From DATEOR01 sp035698665 (GTDB lineage: Bacteria > Actinomycetota > Thermoleophilia > Gaiellales > Gaiellaceae), in the NCBI GenBank assembly GCA_035698665.1, contig DASSBN010000026.1, positions 10,467 through 74,466 on the forward strand: 64,000 bases of DNA, in the 5' to 3' direction. The notes beneath the pieces were generated by a model. It had not been told where the DNA came from. It made no database searches and saw only the letters and a list, made by a program, of their open reading frames with translations. The position numbers were made by a program, and so were the translations under genes. The first letter of the stretch is position 1, and the number at the start of each line of letters is the position of its first letter. Below, piece by piece: positions 1-8,775 of this stretch.

Positions 1-188
1 CCGGGGACATAAGGCGGCGTCGCTCCGCTCGCCTCGGGCGCCTGCCGCTGGTTCAGGTCGAAGTGGTTGATCCCGGCCGCCTCGAGCCGGACGAGCACCT
101 GGCCGTCGGCCGGTTTCGGGTCCGGCCAGTCCGCCTCGTAGCGCAGGACTTCGGGCCCCCCGCCTTCGTGGACGACGATCGCTTTCAT
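1..188 (-). CDS. NADPH:quinone oxidoreductase-type zinc-less MDR protein (N-terminal part, cut by window edge)
   Basis: The first 62 residues are visible, running off the left edge. They begin MKAIVVHEGGGPEVLRYE and continue with a GQVLVRLEAAGINHFDLN stretch, the typical N-terminal GroES-like fold of the medium-chain dehydrogenase/quinone oxidoreductase family, which reduces quinones or enones with NADPH in the cytoplasm. The ATG is preceded by a good ribosome site (AAGGAGG) five to six bases upstream. Family assignment is solid, but the exact substrate cannot be told from this fragment. Confidence 0.85.
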   Translation of the reverse strand, partial: MKAIVVHEGGGPEVLRYEADWPDPKPADGQVLVRLEAAGINHFDLNQRQAPEASGATPPYVP

Positions 189-262
189 AGCGCCTCCTTG
201 CCCTTGACCCGTCGATCGTAGTCGCGCTCAAGCGATCACCTTTGGATCCCGATAAGTCCCGT

Positions 263-1273
263 ATGGCTCCGGCAAACCGGCTTCAGGCCCTGCTCGACGT
301 TTCGCACAAGCTCTCTTCGACCCTCGAACTGAGCGAGGTTCTGCGTGCTTTCACGAACCAGGCGACCGAGCTGACGGGCGCCACAGCTGCCGAGATCTCC
401 TTCTGGGATCACGAGCGGGACGAGCTGGTCATGCTCGTCGAGTACCTCGAAGGCTCGAACGAGATCACGGAGGAAGGCGGCCAGACCTACCGGCTCGCCG
501 AGTTCCCGGCGACGAAGCACGTCCTCCAGACGCAGGAGCCGATCCAGATTCGCGTTTCGAACGAAAGCGACGATCCGGCCGAGCGTGCGCTGCTCGCGGC
601 GCGCGGGCAAGGCGCTCTGCTCATGCTTCCGCTCATCTGCGGGGGCCAGACGATCGGGATGATGGAGATCGTCGACGAATCCGACCGCGCGTTCGATGCG
701 GCGGACGTCGACTTCTGCCAGGCTCTCTGCAACGTCGTCGCGCCCGCTGTCCAGAACGCGATGCTCTACAAGGAGATGAAGGAGCTCGCGGCGCGCGACA
801 AGCTCACCGGGCTCTACAACCGCCGGCTCTTCGAGGAGCAGTTCGACGCCGCCGTCGCTCGGTGCCAGCGCAACGGGGAGCAGCTCAGCCTGCTCGTCGT
901 CGACCTCGACGGGCTCAAGCGCATCAACGACCTGGGCGGGCATCCGGCCGGGGACGAGGCGCTTCGTGCCCTCGCCGAAGCGCTCACCGAATCCTGCCGT
1001 GCGGGCGATATCCCGTGCCGGCTCGGCGGAGACGAGTTCGCCATCATTCTCTCGGGCGCGACCCCGGACGACGCGATCAAGGTCGCCGAGCGCGCGCAGG
1101 AGGCGCTGATCCACAAGGGCCCGTACAGCTTCTCGGGCGGAGTTGCCCGCGCGGCGACGAACCTCGGCTCCTCGTACGACCTCTACCGCTCGGCCGACAT
1201 CGCCGCCTACCGGGCGAAGGCCGCGGGCGGCGCCCGGACATTGCTTGGCGTCGAGGCCCGAGCAGCCAGCTAG
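263..1273 (+). CDS. GAF-GGDEF diguanylate cyclase
   Basis: A 336-residue cytoplasmic protein with an N-terminal GAF-type sensor (about residues 5-160) and a C-terminal GGDEF domain (about 170-330). The active-site loop is intact as RLGGDEF (GGDEF at about 255-259), and an RAGD sequence sits exactly five residues upstream, matching the RxxD product-inhibition site. It should therefore make cyclic di-GMP from two GTP and be feedback-inhibited. No EAL domain or membrane segment is seen. The ATG at 263 is preferred; an in-frame TTG lies at 242. No clear Shine-Dalgarno precedes either, so initiation may be leaderless. It stands alone, converging with the LysR gene downstream by 4 bases. Confidence 0.9.
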   Translation: MAPANRLQALLDVSHKLSSTLELSEVLRAFTNQATELTGATAAEISFWDHERDELVMLVEYLEGSNEITEEGGQTYRLAEFPATKHVLQTQEPIQIRVSNESDDPAERALLAARGQGALLMLPLICGGQTIGMMEIVDESDRAFDAADVDFCQALCNVVAPAVQNAMLYKEMKELAARDKLTGLYNRRLFEEQFDAAVARCQRNGEQLSLLVVDLDGLKRINDLGGHPAGDEALRALAEALTESCRAGDIPCRLGGDEFAIILSGATPDDAIKVAERAQEALIHKGPYSFSGGVARAATNLGSSYDLYRSADIAAYRAKAAGGARTLLGVEARAAS

Positions 1274-2196
1274 GCCGTCGCGGCGGCGCGAGTCTCCTCG
1301 CGCGCGGCGATCGTCTCGCCGATCACTTCGAGCATCGCCTCGATCGCCGGCGAGCGGCCGCCCGCCCGGTTCACCGCGTAGACCTTTCGCTTCAGCGGGC
1401 TGAGCGCGACCGGCCTCGCCTCAACGCCCGGGTAGAGCGTCTCGAGCGCGAGCTCCGGCGCGAGCGCGATCCCGACGCCCGCGGCGACGAGCCCTTGCCA
1501 CACGCCGTGGTCGTCGCTCTCGAAGCCGATCGAAGGCTCGAAGCCGGCCGCGCGGCAGGCGCGCGAGACGAACTCGTGGCACGAGGAGCGCGCAGTCGAC
1601 GAGATCCAGGCCTCGTCGGCGAGCTCGTCGAGGCGCACGGCGCGCTTCTTCGCAGCGCGGTGTCCCCGCGGCAGGACGAGCCGGATCGGGTCGTCGAGCA
1701 GGTGTGTCTTCTCGACGGAGTCGTCCTCCGGCAGGGGCACGAAGTCGTATTCGTAAACGAGCGCGAGGTCGAGCTCGCCGGACTTCACGCGCGCGATGCT
1801 CGCGAGCGCGTCCGCCTCGGTCAGGGAGAGCTCGACGGCCGGGTAGCGGCGCCTGAACTCGCCGATGGCGCGGGGCATGATCGTGGCGTACGCGGTCGGG
1901 AAGGACGAGAGCCGGAGCATCCCGCCGCGCAGGCCCGCGATCGCCTGAATCTCGGCCTCCGCGGCTGCGAGGCTCGCGACGATCCCGTCCGTGTGGGCGA
2001 CGAGGGCTCGTCCGGCTTCGGTCAGCCGGACCGAGCGCGGCCCGCGTTCGACGAGGGCGACTCCGGCCTCCCGTTCGAGCGTGGCGATCTGCTGCGAGAC
2101 CGCAGAAGGGGTGAAGGCAAGGGCCTGCGCCGCGGCGGCGATCGAGCCATGCTCCGCGACCGCGCTCAGAACCCGCATCCGTCGAACGTCGAGCAT
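1270..2196 (-). CDS. LysR-family transcriptional regulator
   Basis: A 308-residue protein with an N-terminal winged helix-turn-helix (about 1-60, including the SIAAAAQALAFTPSAVSQQI helix pair) and a C-terminal periplasmic-binding-like effector domain, the usual LysR length and layout. It is divergent from the FtsX-type exporter gene at 2267, and the 70-bp space between them holds both promoters, so it may control that exporter; this is inferred from position only. A -10-like TAAGAT lies six bases before the ATG, suggesting a leaderless transcript. Effector unknown. Confidence 0.92.
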   Translation of the reverse strand: MLDVRRMRVLSAVAEHGSIAAAAQALAFTPSAVSQQIATLEREAGVALVERGPRSVRLTEAGRALVAHTDGIVASLAAAEAEIQAIAGLRGGMLRLSSFPTAYATIMPRAIGEFRRRYPAVELSLTEADALASIARVKSGELDLALVYEYDFVPLPEDDSVEKTHLLDDPIRLVLPRGHRAAKKRAVRLDELADEAWISSTARSSCHEFVSRACRAAGFEPSIGFESDDHGVWQGLVAAGVGIALAPELALETLYPGVEARPVALSPLKRKVYAVNRAGGRSPAIEAMLEVIGETIAAREETRAAATA

Positions 2197-2202
2197 AAGT
2201 CA

Positions 2203-2208
2203 ATCTTA
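2203..2208 (-). promoter_or_regulatory. Probable leaderless -10 box of the LysR gene
   Basis: On the minus strand TAAGAT lies six bases before the ATG at 2196. Transcription would start at or next to the start codon. This is the same geometry as many other genes in the window. Confidence 0.5.
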
Positions 2209-2227
2209 GTCAACCACAAGAAGATTC

Positions 2228-2245
2228 AGTGGTGGTGATGCTCAC
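2228..2245 (+). repeat. 18-bp element shared with 46704-46721
   Basis: AGTGGTGGTGATGCTCAC is present here and, identically, at 46704-46721. Both copies lie about 20 bp upstream of a GTG-started ABC permease gene and within a divergent intergenic region. The similarity extends weakly on both sides (CAAGAA..ATT upstream, GGCA.GC.TCAG downstream). Function unknown; a regulator site or conserved leader are options. Confidence 0.6.
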
Positions 2246-2266
2246 TCTCTGGCAGCGTTCAGCGGA

Positions 2267-5200
2267 GTGAAGACGGTTCGCTCGGTCGGGTTTCCGCTCG
2301 GGCTCGCGTGGTCGCGACTGCGGCACCGGCCCGGCCGTGCCCTGCTGCTCGCGCTCGGCGTGGCGGCGGCCGCGGGCGCGCTCGCGATCGTGCTCGGCGG
2401 CAGCCTCGTCGCGCAGGACGTCTCCGCGGGCCGGGCGCTCGGGGCGGTGCCCGAGTCCAAGCGCGCGGTTGCCGTGACGTACGCGGATCTCGGCCTCTCG
2501 CGGAACGGCGTCACGCGCGCGGAGCTCGAGCCGCTCGTCGTGCGCACGCTCTCGGGCCTCGCGCCGGGGAGGCCCGCGCGCGCGCTGCAGTTCAAGCTCC
2601 TGCGAATCGGCGGCGCGCTCACCAACCTCGGCGGCGTCGACGACGTCTCGCGCTGGGTGCGCCTCACATCGGGCCGCTTCCCGCGCGAGTGCAGTCCCGA
2701 GCGCTGTGAGGTCGTCCAGCTCGGCGGCACCGGCGAGATCGCAAGCGCGCCGGGCCTCCGCTTCGTCAAGGTCGGCGAGGGCGTGCTCTCCTCGCCACTG
2801 CCTTTCGGCCTGCTTCCCGGCGCGAAGGCGACGCGCGTGGGAGAGTCCTTTGGAGTCTCCGAGCCGCCGTTTCTCCTGGCGGAGGGTTTCGACGAGCTCT
2901 CGGCGCTTCCCGAACTCCAGTCCATCTACAGGACGTACGCCTGGTCGGTGCCGCTCGCGCCGCGCAGCATCCACCCGTGGGAGATCGACGGCTTCGAAGC
3001 TCGCGCGGCGCGGGCCGAGTCGACCCTCCGCGCCCGCTCGCTCTTTCTGGACCTCTCCGCGCCCGTTCCGGAGTTGGCGGCCGCGCGGGAGACCGGTCAG
3101 GTCGCCGGGCGCCGGCTCCTCCTCGTCGGCGGACAGGTCGCGGCGCTCCTCCTCGCTTTCGCCGTGCTCGCAGCGGTCGGCATGCGTCGCGACGTGGAGG
3201 CGGCGCGCCGGCGGCTGACCTGGTTCGGCGGCCGCCGCTGGCAGGTGCACCTCGTCACCGCAGCCGAGACGGTTGCCGTCGCGCTCGTTGGCGCGGTCCT
3301 CGGATGGGCGATCGGGAGCCTCGCGACCGCGGTGCTCGCCGATCAGGCTGGATCGCCGGCAGGGGCGGTGCTGGGCCATTCTGCGCTTGCGGGCTCCGGA
3401 CTCGCCGCCGCAGCCGGACTTGCCGTGGCCGCCGCGCTCGTCCTGATCGTCGTCCTCAGCGTCCCGGGTCTCTCGCTCGGTGGGCGCACGTTCACTGCGC
3501 TCGATGCCGCGGCGCTCGGTGCGCTCCTCGCGGTGATCCTCGCGTTCGCGCGCGGCGACGCGGACGCGCGCTCGCTCGGTCAGGGCGGAGCAACCGGGAC
3601 GCTCCTCCTGCTTCTTCCCGGCCTCGTCACCTTCGTCGTCGCCGTGGCCGCTGCGCGACTGCTCGTTCCGGGACTGAGGCTGCTCGAGCGCCTCGCCCGT
3701 GGGGGAAAGATCCAGGTGCGGCTTGCCGCCCTCTCGCTTGCGCGGAGCCCCGGACGCGCGGCGGTCGCGGTCACGTTTCTCGTCGCGAGCCTGGGCCTCG
3801 GCCTCTTCGCGGTGGTCTACCGCTCGACGCTCGACGACGGCCTCTCCGCGCAGGCCGCCTACGCCGTGCCGCGTGACTTCACCGTGCGCGAGGACCTCTC
3901 GCCTGCCGGGCTCGTCGCGCCGCTCGAGGCCGCGCCGGTTTCGAGCTACGAGGCCCTCGGTGCCGACGTCACACCGGTGCTCCGGCGGACGGCGAGTGCG
4001 GGCGGACCAGGGCAGCTGACTCTCCTCGGCGTCCCTGCCGAGTCCATCGCCGGACTCGACGGCTGGCAGGACCGCTTTTCGCCGCTTTCGCGCGACGAGC
4101 TGATCGACCGGATCCAGCCCGACCCGCCGCCGGTTCTCCGCGGCGCGCCGCTCCCCGCCGACGCATCGGAGCTCGCGCTGCCGTACGCACTGCGCGGAGG
4201 AGCGGTGGCGCTGACCGCTGTCGTGTACCAGCCCAACGGGCTCTTCAGCCGCATCAAGCTCGGGACGGCCGACCGGAGGAGCGGGACGTTGCGCGCCACG
4301 ATCCCTCCGGACGCGCACCGCGGCCGCGTCGTCGCACTCGAGCTCGGGCGGGCCTTCTCGGCCGAGGGGCACGGCGATTTTGCGCGGGTCGACGGTGTCC
4401 TCACGCTCGAGCCGATGACCGCAGGCGGGAGCGCGATCACCGACTACGCCGGCTGGAAGGGGCTCGACAACGTCGACGCAAACGGCTCGAGGCTCCGCTT
4501 CCTGCTCTCGAACGAGGCGGCAGATCCGCGGTTCCAACCGGTGCAGGCGAGCGACTCCGCTCCGCCTCCGGTCGTCGCCACTCCGGGCCTGGCCGCGGCC
4601 GCCGGCTCGGGAGGAATCATCCCGCTCCGCCTTCCCGGCGGCTCGGTGCCGGTGCGAGTCGTGGGCACGATCCAGCGGTTCCCATCGGTCTCGGGCGACT
4701 TCGTGCTCGGCGACGAGCGCACGCTCTTCGTCGCCATGAACGCGGCGAGCCCCGGCACCGCAGTTGCCAACGAGCTCTGGCTCGAGGGGCCGGCCGGTCT
4801 CGGCGCGCGCCTTCAGCGGCCGCCGTTCGCCGCGCTTTCCGTCTCTTCACGCGCGGACCTCGAGGACAGGCTCCGTGCAGATCCGCTCGCCCGGGGCTCG
4901 CTCGCCGCACTGACGGGAGCGGCGATCGTCGCGTTCCTGCTCGCCCTCGTCGGCCTCGCCGTCCTCCTCGCCGGGGACGCGCGGGACGAGCGCCGGGAGC
5001 TCTTCGACCTGGAGACCCAGGGCGCCGGCCCGGGAACCCTCAGGCGCCATCTTCGCCTCCGCGCCGTTCTCGTCGCGTCCCTCGGCCTGCTCGGCGGCCT
5101 CGCCGCGGCCGCGCTGCTCGCCGTGCTCGCGGTCGACCTCGTCACGCTGACCGCCGGCGCGTCGCTGCCTGAGCCGCCGCTCGCGATCGCGGTGGACTGG

Positions 5201-5281
5201 CGCCTCGTCGCGCTCGCGTGTGCGGCGTACGCGGCGCTCACGGCCGGTCTCGTCGCGCTCTCGACCAGGAGGGCGGTGTGA
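2267..5281 (+). CDS. FtsX/MacB-like ABC transporter permease, double-length
   Basis: A 1004-residue membrane protein starting at GTG with an N-terminal anchor (about 23-45), a large extracytoplasmic region, and two clusters of membrane helices (about 285-520 and 880-1000) as in FtsX-like permeases that carry two FtsX domains in one chain. Such proteins work with a LolD/MacB-type ATPase to move or extract lipids, lipoproteins, peptides or drugs at the membrane; the substrate here is unknown. The stop overlaps the GTG of the ATPase gene by four bases, so the two are translationally coupled. Start chosen at the first GTG; its ribosome site is weak. Confidence 0.88.
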   Translation: MKTVRSVGFPLGLAWSRLRHRPGRALLLALGVAAAAGALAIVLGGSLVAQDVSAGRALGAVPESKRAVAVTYADLGLSRNGVTRAELEPLVVRTLSGLAPGRPARALQFKLLRIGGALTNLGGVDDVSRWVRLTSGRFPRECSPERCEVVQLGGTGEIASAPGLRFVKVGEGVLSSPLPFGLLPGAKATRVGESFGVSEPPFLLAEGFDELSALPELQSIYRTYAWSVPLAPRSIHPWEIDGFEARAARAESTLRARSLFLDLSAPVPELAAARETGQVAGRRLLLVGGQVAALLLAFAVLAAVGMRRDVEAARRRLTWFGGRRWQVHLVTAAETVAVALVGAVLGWAIGSLATAVLADQAGSPAGAVLGHSALAGSGLAAAAGLAVAAALVLIVVLSVPGLSLGGRTFTALDAAALGALLAVILAFARGDADARSLGQGGATGTLLLLLPGLVTFVVAVAAARLLVPGLRLLERLARGGKIQVRLAALSLARSPGRAAVAVTFLVASLGLGLFAVVYRSTLDDGLSAQAAYAVPRDFTVREDLSPAGLVAPLEAAPVSSYEALGADVTPVLRRTASAGGPGQLTLLGVPAESIAGLDGWQDRFSPLSRDELIDRIQPDPPPVLRGAPLPADASELALPYALRGGAVALTAVVYQPNGLFSRIKLGTADRRSGTLRATIPPDAHRGRVVALELGRAFSAEGHGDFARVDGVLTLEPMTAGGSAITDYAGWKGLDNVDANGSRLRFLLSNEAADPRFQPVQASDSAPPPVVATPGLAAAAGSGGIIPLRLPGGSVPVRVVGTIQRFPSVSGDFVLGDERTLFVAMNAASPGTAVANELWLEGPAGLGARLQRPPFAALSVSSRADLEDRLRADPLARGSLAALTGAAIVAFLLALVGLAVLLAGDARDERRELFDLETQGAGPGTLRRHLRLRAVLVASLGLLGGLAAAALLAVLAVDLVTLTAGASLPEPPLAIAVDWRLVALACAAYAALTAGLVALSTRRAV

Positions 5282-6813
5282 GCGCCGTCGAGGTCCGCGA
5301 CCTTTTCCGCGTCTACTCGACGCCGGAAGGCCACGCCGCCGCCCTTCAGGGGCTCACGCTCTCCGTCCAGGAGAAGGAGGTGCTCGTCGTGCTCGGCCCG
5401 AGCGGGTCGGGGAAGTCCACACTCCTCCGCGTGCTCGCCGGGCTCGAGCGGCCGTCCGCGGGTAGCGCCCAGGTGTTCGACGCCGACCTCGGGAGGCTCT
5501 CCAGCCGGCGTCTCGCCGAGTACCGCTCGCGGACGACCGGCTACGTCGAGCAGCACTACTCCCGCTCCCTCGACCCCGACCTGACCGTCCGGGAGCTGGT
5601 CGGGGTCCAGCTCGGGCTCGGCGGCGCGGGACGCGACGAGCGCGAGCGGCGAGCGGACGAGCTGCTCGAGCGCGTCGGTCTGGCGGAGAAGCGTGGCGCC
5701 CACTCCGCCGAGCTCTCAGGAGGAGAGCAGCAGCGCGTCGCCGTCTGCGCCGCGCTCGCGCACCGGCCGCGGCTCCTGCTCGCCGACGAGCCGACCGGTG
5801 AGCTCGACGCCGCGAGCGCGGGCCTCGTCTACGAGGTGATCGGGGAGCTCGCCCGGGAGCACGGGTGCACGACCGTCCTCGTCAGCCACGATGTCGAGTC
5901 GACCGCCATTGCCGACCGCACGGTGCGCGTCCGCGACGGGCGCGTCAGCGAGGAGGCCGGGCGCGGCGACTCGGAGACGCTCGTCGTCGCGCGCGGAGGC
6001 TGGGTTCGGCTTCCGGAGGAGCTCCTCGTCCGTGCGCGCATCGGCTCGCGCGCCAAGGCCGAGCTCGGCGATGCCGGAATCGTCGTCTCCGCCGCAGGCG
6101 AGGAGGCGCAGCCGCGGTCGCAGGACGGCGGCGCGCCGGCCGCGGCATCCGGCGAGAACGGCACGGTCCTCGCCGAGGCGCGCGGAGTGGGCAAGCGCTA
6201 CGGGGAGGGCGCGCGCGAGACCGTCGTCCTCGACGGCCTGGACGCCGAGTTCCGGGCCGGGCGGCTGACGGCTCTGACCGGGCCCTCCGGTTCGGGCAAG
6301 ACGACGCTCCTCCACATCCTCGCCGGGCTGCGCGACCCGAGCGCCGGTGACGTGAGCGTCCTCGGCCGTCCGCTGGCGGAGCTCGACCGGGAGAAACGGG
6401 CGGCGCTCCGGCGCGATCCGATCGCGTTCATTCCGCAGGACCCGGGTCTGACGCCGTTCCTGAGCGCGCGCGAGAACGTCGAGGTCGCGCTCGCGCTACG
6501 GGACCTCGGCGCGGACGAGGCGAGGAAGCGCGCTCTCGAGGCGCTCTCGGCCATCGGCCTCTCCGAGCGGGCGGAGCAGCGAGTCGGCCGGCTCTCGGCC
6601 GGAGAGCGTCAGCGTGTCGCGATCGCCCGCGCGCTCGCGGCGGAGGCGAAGCTCCTGCTCGCCGACGAACCGACCGCCCGGCTCGACGAGGCCAATGCAC
6701 TCGCCGTCGGCGCGCTGTTCGGGCGCTATGCGCGGGAGCACGGCGCAGCGGTCGTCTGCGCCACGCACGACCCGCTCGTCGTCGCGGAGGCGGACGACGT
6801 GCTGGCGCTCTAG
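5278..6813 (+). CDS. Fused tandem ABC ATPase (two LolD/MacB-type nucleotide-binding domains)
   Basis: A 511-residue protein with two complete ATPase domains in one chain. Domain 1 has Walker A GPSGSGKS (40-47), signature LSGGEQQRVAV, Walker B LLLADEPTGELD and H-loop SHD. Domain 2 has Walker A GPSGSGKT (about 336-343), signature LSAGERQRVAI, Walker B LLLADEPTARLD and H-loop THD. An approximately 90-residue linker separates them. It starts at GTG 5278, overlapping the permease stop (GTGA). Together the two polypeptides supply two transmembrane halves and two ATPase halves, i.e. a whole exporter. LolD relatives are normally single-domain, so the fusion is notable. Confidence 0.9.
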   Translation: MSAVEVRDLFRVYSTPEGHAAALQGLTLSVQEKEVLVVLGPSGSGKSTLLRVLAGLERPSAGSAQVFDADLGRLSSRRLAEYRSRTTGYVEQHYSRSLDPDLTVRELVGVQLGLGGAGRDERERRADELLERVGLAEKRGAHSAELSGGEQQRVAVCAALAHRPRLLLADEPTGELDAASAGLVYEVIGELAREHGCTTVLVSHDVESTAIADRTVRVRDGRVSEEAGRGDSETLVVARGGWVRLPEELLVRARIGSRAKAELGDAGIVVSAAGEEAQPRSQDGGAPAAASGENGTVLAEARGVGKRYGEGARETVVLDGLDAEFRAGRLTALTGPSGSGKTTLLHILAGLRDPSAGDVSVLGRPLAELDREKRAALRRDPIAFIPQDPGLTPFLSARENVEVALALRDLGADEARKRALEALSAIGLSERAEQRVGRLSAGERQRVAIARALAAEAKLLLADEPTARLDEANALAVGALFGRYAREHGAAVVCATHDPLVVAEADDVLAL

Positions 6814-7277
6814 CAGTCCGCGCTGTCGCCGTTCGCGCCGGGCAGGCGTTCGAGGAGCCCGGCCAGGCTCGCCAGCTCGTCCGAGCTGAAGCGCTCGACG
6901 AAGAGCCGGTGCACTCCGGCGAGGTGCGTCGTGCGCGCGGCCTGGAGCTTCTCGTTCCCCTCCGGCGTCAGCTTGGCGTAGACGACGCGACGGTCCGTGG
7001 CGCACGCCTCCCGCGTCACGAACCCGGACCGCTCGAGGCCGTCGAGGAGCCGCGTGATCCCGGATGGTGTGAGGAGGACGCTCGACGCGAGGTCGACCCG
7101 GCGCATCGCCTGCTCGGGCGCCCACGAGAGGTGCAGCAGGACCTCGAAGTCGTTGATCGTGAGCCCGTGGTCCGCGACGAGTTCGGTGTTCAGCTTCCCG
7201 ACGATCGCGGAATGGGTTCGGAGGAACCTGACCCATGTGTCGAGCTCGATTCCGCGGGAAACGGCCTGCGACGCCAC
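6810..7277 (-). CDS. MarR-family transcriptional regulator
   Basis: A 155-residue winged-helix protein. The core LTINDFEVLLHLSWAPEQAMRRVDLASSVLL followed by TPSGITRLLDGLERSGFVTRE is the MarR recognition region. It starts at GTG with an AAGGTGG ribosome site, 9 bp after the neighbouring MarR gene and in the same direction, so the two are probably co-transcribed. MarR dimers usually repress a nearby drug or lipid exporter, and the divergent DrrA-type operon at 7786 is the obvious candidate. The 3' end overlaps the convergent ATPase gene by four bases. Confidence 0.9.
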   Translation of the reverse strand: MASQAVSRGIELDTWVRFLRTHSAIVGKLNTELVADHGLTINDFEVLLHLSWAPEQAMRRVDLASSVLLTPSGITRLLDGLERSGFVTREACATDRRVVYAKLTPEGNEKLQAARTTHLAGVHRLFVERFSSDELASLAGLLERLPGANGDSADC

Positions 7278-7286
7278 ACCCCCACC

Positions 7287-7721
7287 TTATCGCGAGGTCG
7301 CCCGGCTGAGGATCCCGTGGAGCGTTTGGAGGTCTGCCCTCGACAGGCTCGCGATCTCGGGGGGCGGCTCGCCCATCTTCTCGAGCGCCCGCCGCCGGAG
7401 CGTGCGGCCGGAGCGGGTGAGCACCAGCGCCTTCACGCGGCGGTCGGAAGGATCGGCGCGGCGCTCGACTGCTCCTCGCGCCTCCAGCCGGTCGACGATG
7501 CCCGTCACGTTCGATGCGTCGCACCGAAGCATGTCGGCAATCTCGTGCATCGGCGTCGGGCGGTGCGGATCGAGCCGGCGCAGGACGATGGCCTGAACCG
7601 GAGTGAGGTCGAGCTGTGCGACGGCCTCGACGAACCGGGTCCGCTGCTTGAGCATGAGCTCCCAGAGGATCTGCCAGGCCGCCTCGGCGTGGGCGGGAGT
7701 CTTCGTCTCTGCCACTGTCAT
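7287..7721 (-). CDS. MarR-family transcriptional regulator
   Basis: A 144-residue protein with the MarR winged helix (LTPVQAIVLRRLDP ... MHEIADMLRCDASNVTGIVDRLEARGAV). It is only distantly like its neighbour at 6810, so a recent duplication is unlikely. It is divergent from the DrrA-type ABC operon, sharing a 64-bp AT-richer control region that contains an inverted repeat (7750-7773). Autorepression plus repression of the exporter is the likely arrangement, inferred from the family and layout. Confidence 0.92.
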   Translation of the reverse strand: MTVAETKTPAHAEAAWQILWELMLKQRTRFVEAVAQLDLTPVQAIVLRRLDPHRPTPMHEIADMLRCDASNVTGIVDRLEARGAVERRADPSDRRVKALVLTRSGRTLRRRALEKMGEPPPEIASLSRADLQTLHGILSRATSR

Positions 7722-7749
7722 CTTAACAAATATACTTGAGGGTATCTAT

Positions 7750-7773
7750 CCTTGACTAGATCAACTATCAAGG
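7750..7773. promoter_or_regulatory. Probable MarR operator, inverted repeat CCTTGA-N12-TCAAGG
   Basis: Six-base arms CCTTGA and TCAAGG are perfectly inverted around 12 bases. A further CTTGA half-site lies at about 7735. The repeat covers the -35 box and spacer of the promoter for the gene at 7786, where a bound dimer would block RNA polymerase. Confidence 0.6.
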
Positions 7774-7779
7774 TAGCCT
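7752..7779 (+). promoter_or_regulatory. Promoter of DrrA-type ABC operon (leaderless)
   Basis: TTGACT (7752-7757), 16-bp spacer, TAGCCT (7774-7779), then six bases to the GTG at 7786. The -35 box is nearly consensus. The short distance to the start codon predicts a leaderless mRNA. Confidence 0.65.
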
Positions 7780-7785
7780 AGAGGC

Positions 7786-8775
7786 GTGTCTGGAGAGCAC
7801 GGCATCGAAGCGAAGGGACTCGTCCGAGAGTTCAAGAAGGGCCCCCGCGCAGTGGACGGGATCGACCTCGTCGTGCACCCCGGCGAGATCTACGGCTTCC
7901 TCGGTCCGAACGGCGCCGGCAAGTCGACGACGGTGCACATGCTGACGACGCTGCTTCCGCCCACCGCAGGAACGGCCACCGTCGCCGGCTACGACATCGT
8001 CCGCGAGGGGCCGCAGGTGCGCGCCGCGATCGGCGCGGCCCTCCAGGAGGCTGCGCTCGACCCGCTGCTCACCGGGCGCGAGCATCTGCGCCTGCAGACG
8101 ACGCTCCAGGGCATCCCGCGCTCCGAGCGCGCCGAGCGGGGCGACCTTCTGCTCGAGCGCGTCGGCCTCTCGGAAGCGGCAGACCGCAAGGTGCGGGGCT
8201 ATTCGGGCGGGATGAAGCGGCGTCTCGACCTGGCGCTCGCGCTCGTCCACTCGCCGCGCATCCTGTTTCTCGACGAGCCGACGACGGGTCTCGACGTCCA
8301 GAGCCGCACGGCCCTCTGGGACGAGGTGCGGCGCCTTGCCTCCGACGACGGCGTCACCGTCTTTCTGACGACGCAGTACCTCGAGGAGGCGGACGTGCTC
8401 GCCAACCGCGTCGGGATCATCGACCACGGCCGCATCGTCGCCGAGGGAACGCCGGCTCAGCTCAAGGCGGACGTCGGACGGCCGACCGTCGAGGTCGTCC
8501 CCGCAGACCCCGAGGAGAAGGAGCGCACCGCGGCGATCCTCGCGCGCTTCGGCGCGCCTTGTGCGGCCATTCAGGGGGTCGCGGTTCGGCTGCGGTCCGG
8601 CGAGGCCGATCTCGTCGAGATCGTCCGTGCGCTCGACTCCGAGAGCCTGAAGGTCGAGCACCTGCAGCTCCACCAGCCTTCGCTCGACGATGTCTTCCTC
8701 GCGAAGACGGGCCGCTCCCTCGAGGGTGCCGGCGAGGAGGAGGAAGAGCCCGAGCTCGCGCTCGAGCCAGCATGA
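7786..8775 (+). CDS. DrrA-type ABC transporter ATP-binding protein
   Basis: A 329-residue ATPase: Walker A GPNGAGKS (40-47), signature YSGGMKRRLDLALAL, Walker B ILFLDEPTTGLD, and H-loop TTQYLEEAD, with the C-terminal extension usual in daunorubicin-resistance ATPases. The GYSGGM and TTQY motifs are typical of the DrrA subfamily, which powers export of drugs, lipids or glycolipids. It is first in an operon with two permeases joined by ATGA overlaps. GTG start with no ribosome site but an adjacent promoter, so leaderless. Confidence 0.93.
   Translation: MSGEHGIEAKGLVREFKKGPRAVDGIDLVVHPGEIYGFLGPNGAGKSTTVHMLTTLLPPTAGTATVAGYDIVREGPQVRAAIGAALQEAALDPLLTGREHLRLQTTLQGIPRSERAERGDLLLERVGLSEAADRKVRGYSGGMKRRLDLALALVHSPRILFLDEPTTGLDVQSRTALWDEVRRLASDDGVTVFLTTQYLEEADVLANRVGIIDHGRIVAEGTPAQLKADVGRPTVEVVPADPEEKERTAAILARFGAPCAAIQGVAVRLRSGEADLVEIVRALDSESLKVEHLQLHQPSLDDVFLAKTGRSLEGAGEEEEEPELALEPA

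Noticed and set aside
2238..2270. Short frame ATG-CTC-ACT...TGA (10 codons) overlapping the GTG of the FtsX-type gene
   Set aside because: It could be a coupled leader peptide, but the equivalent frame at the second 18-bp copy does not stop near the start codon, so the peptide is not supported.
2210..4537. Long antisense reading frame (775 codons) opposite the FtsX-type permease
   Set aside because: It is composed of charged low-complexity Arg/Glu-rich sequence with no family motif, as expected on the opposite strand of high-GC genes. The forward gene has clear membrane helices and coupling to its ATPase.
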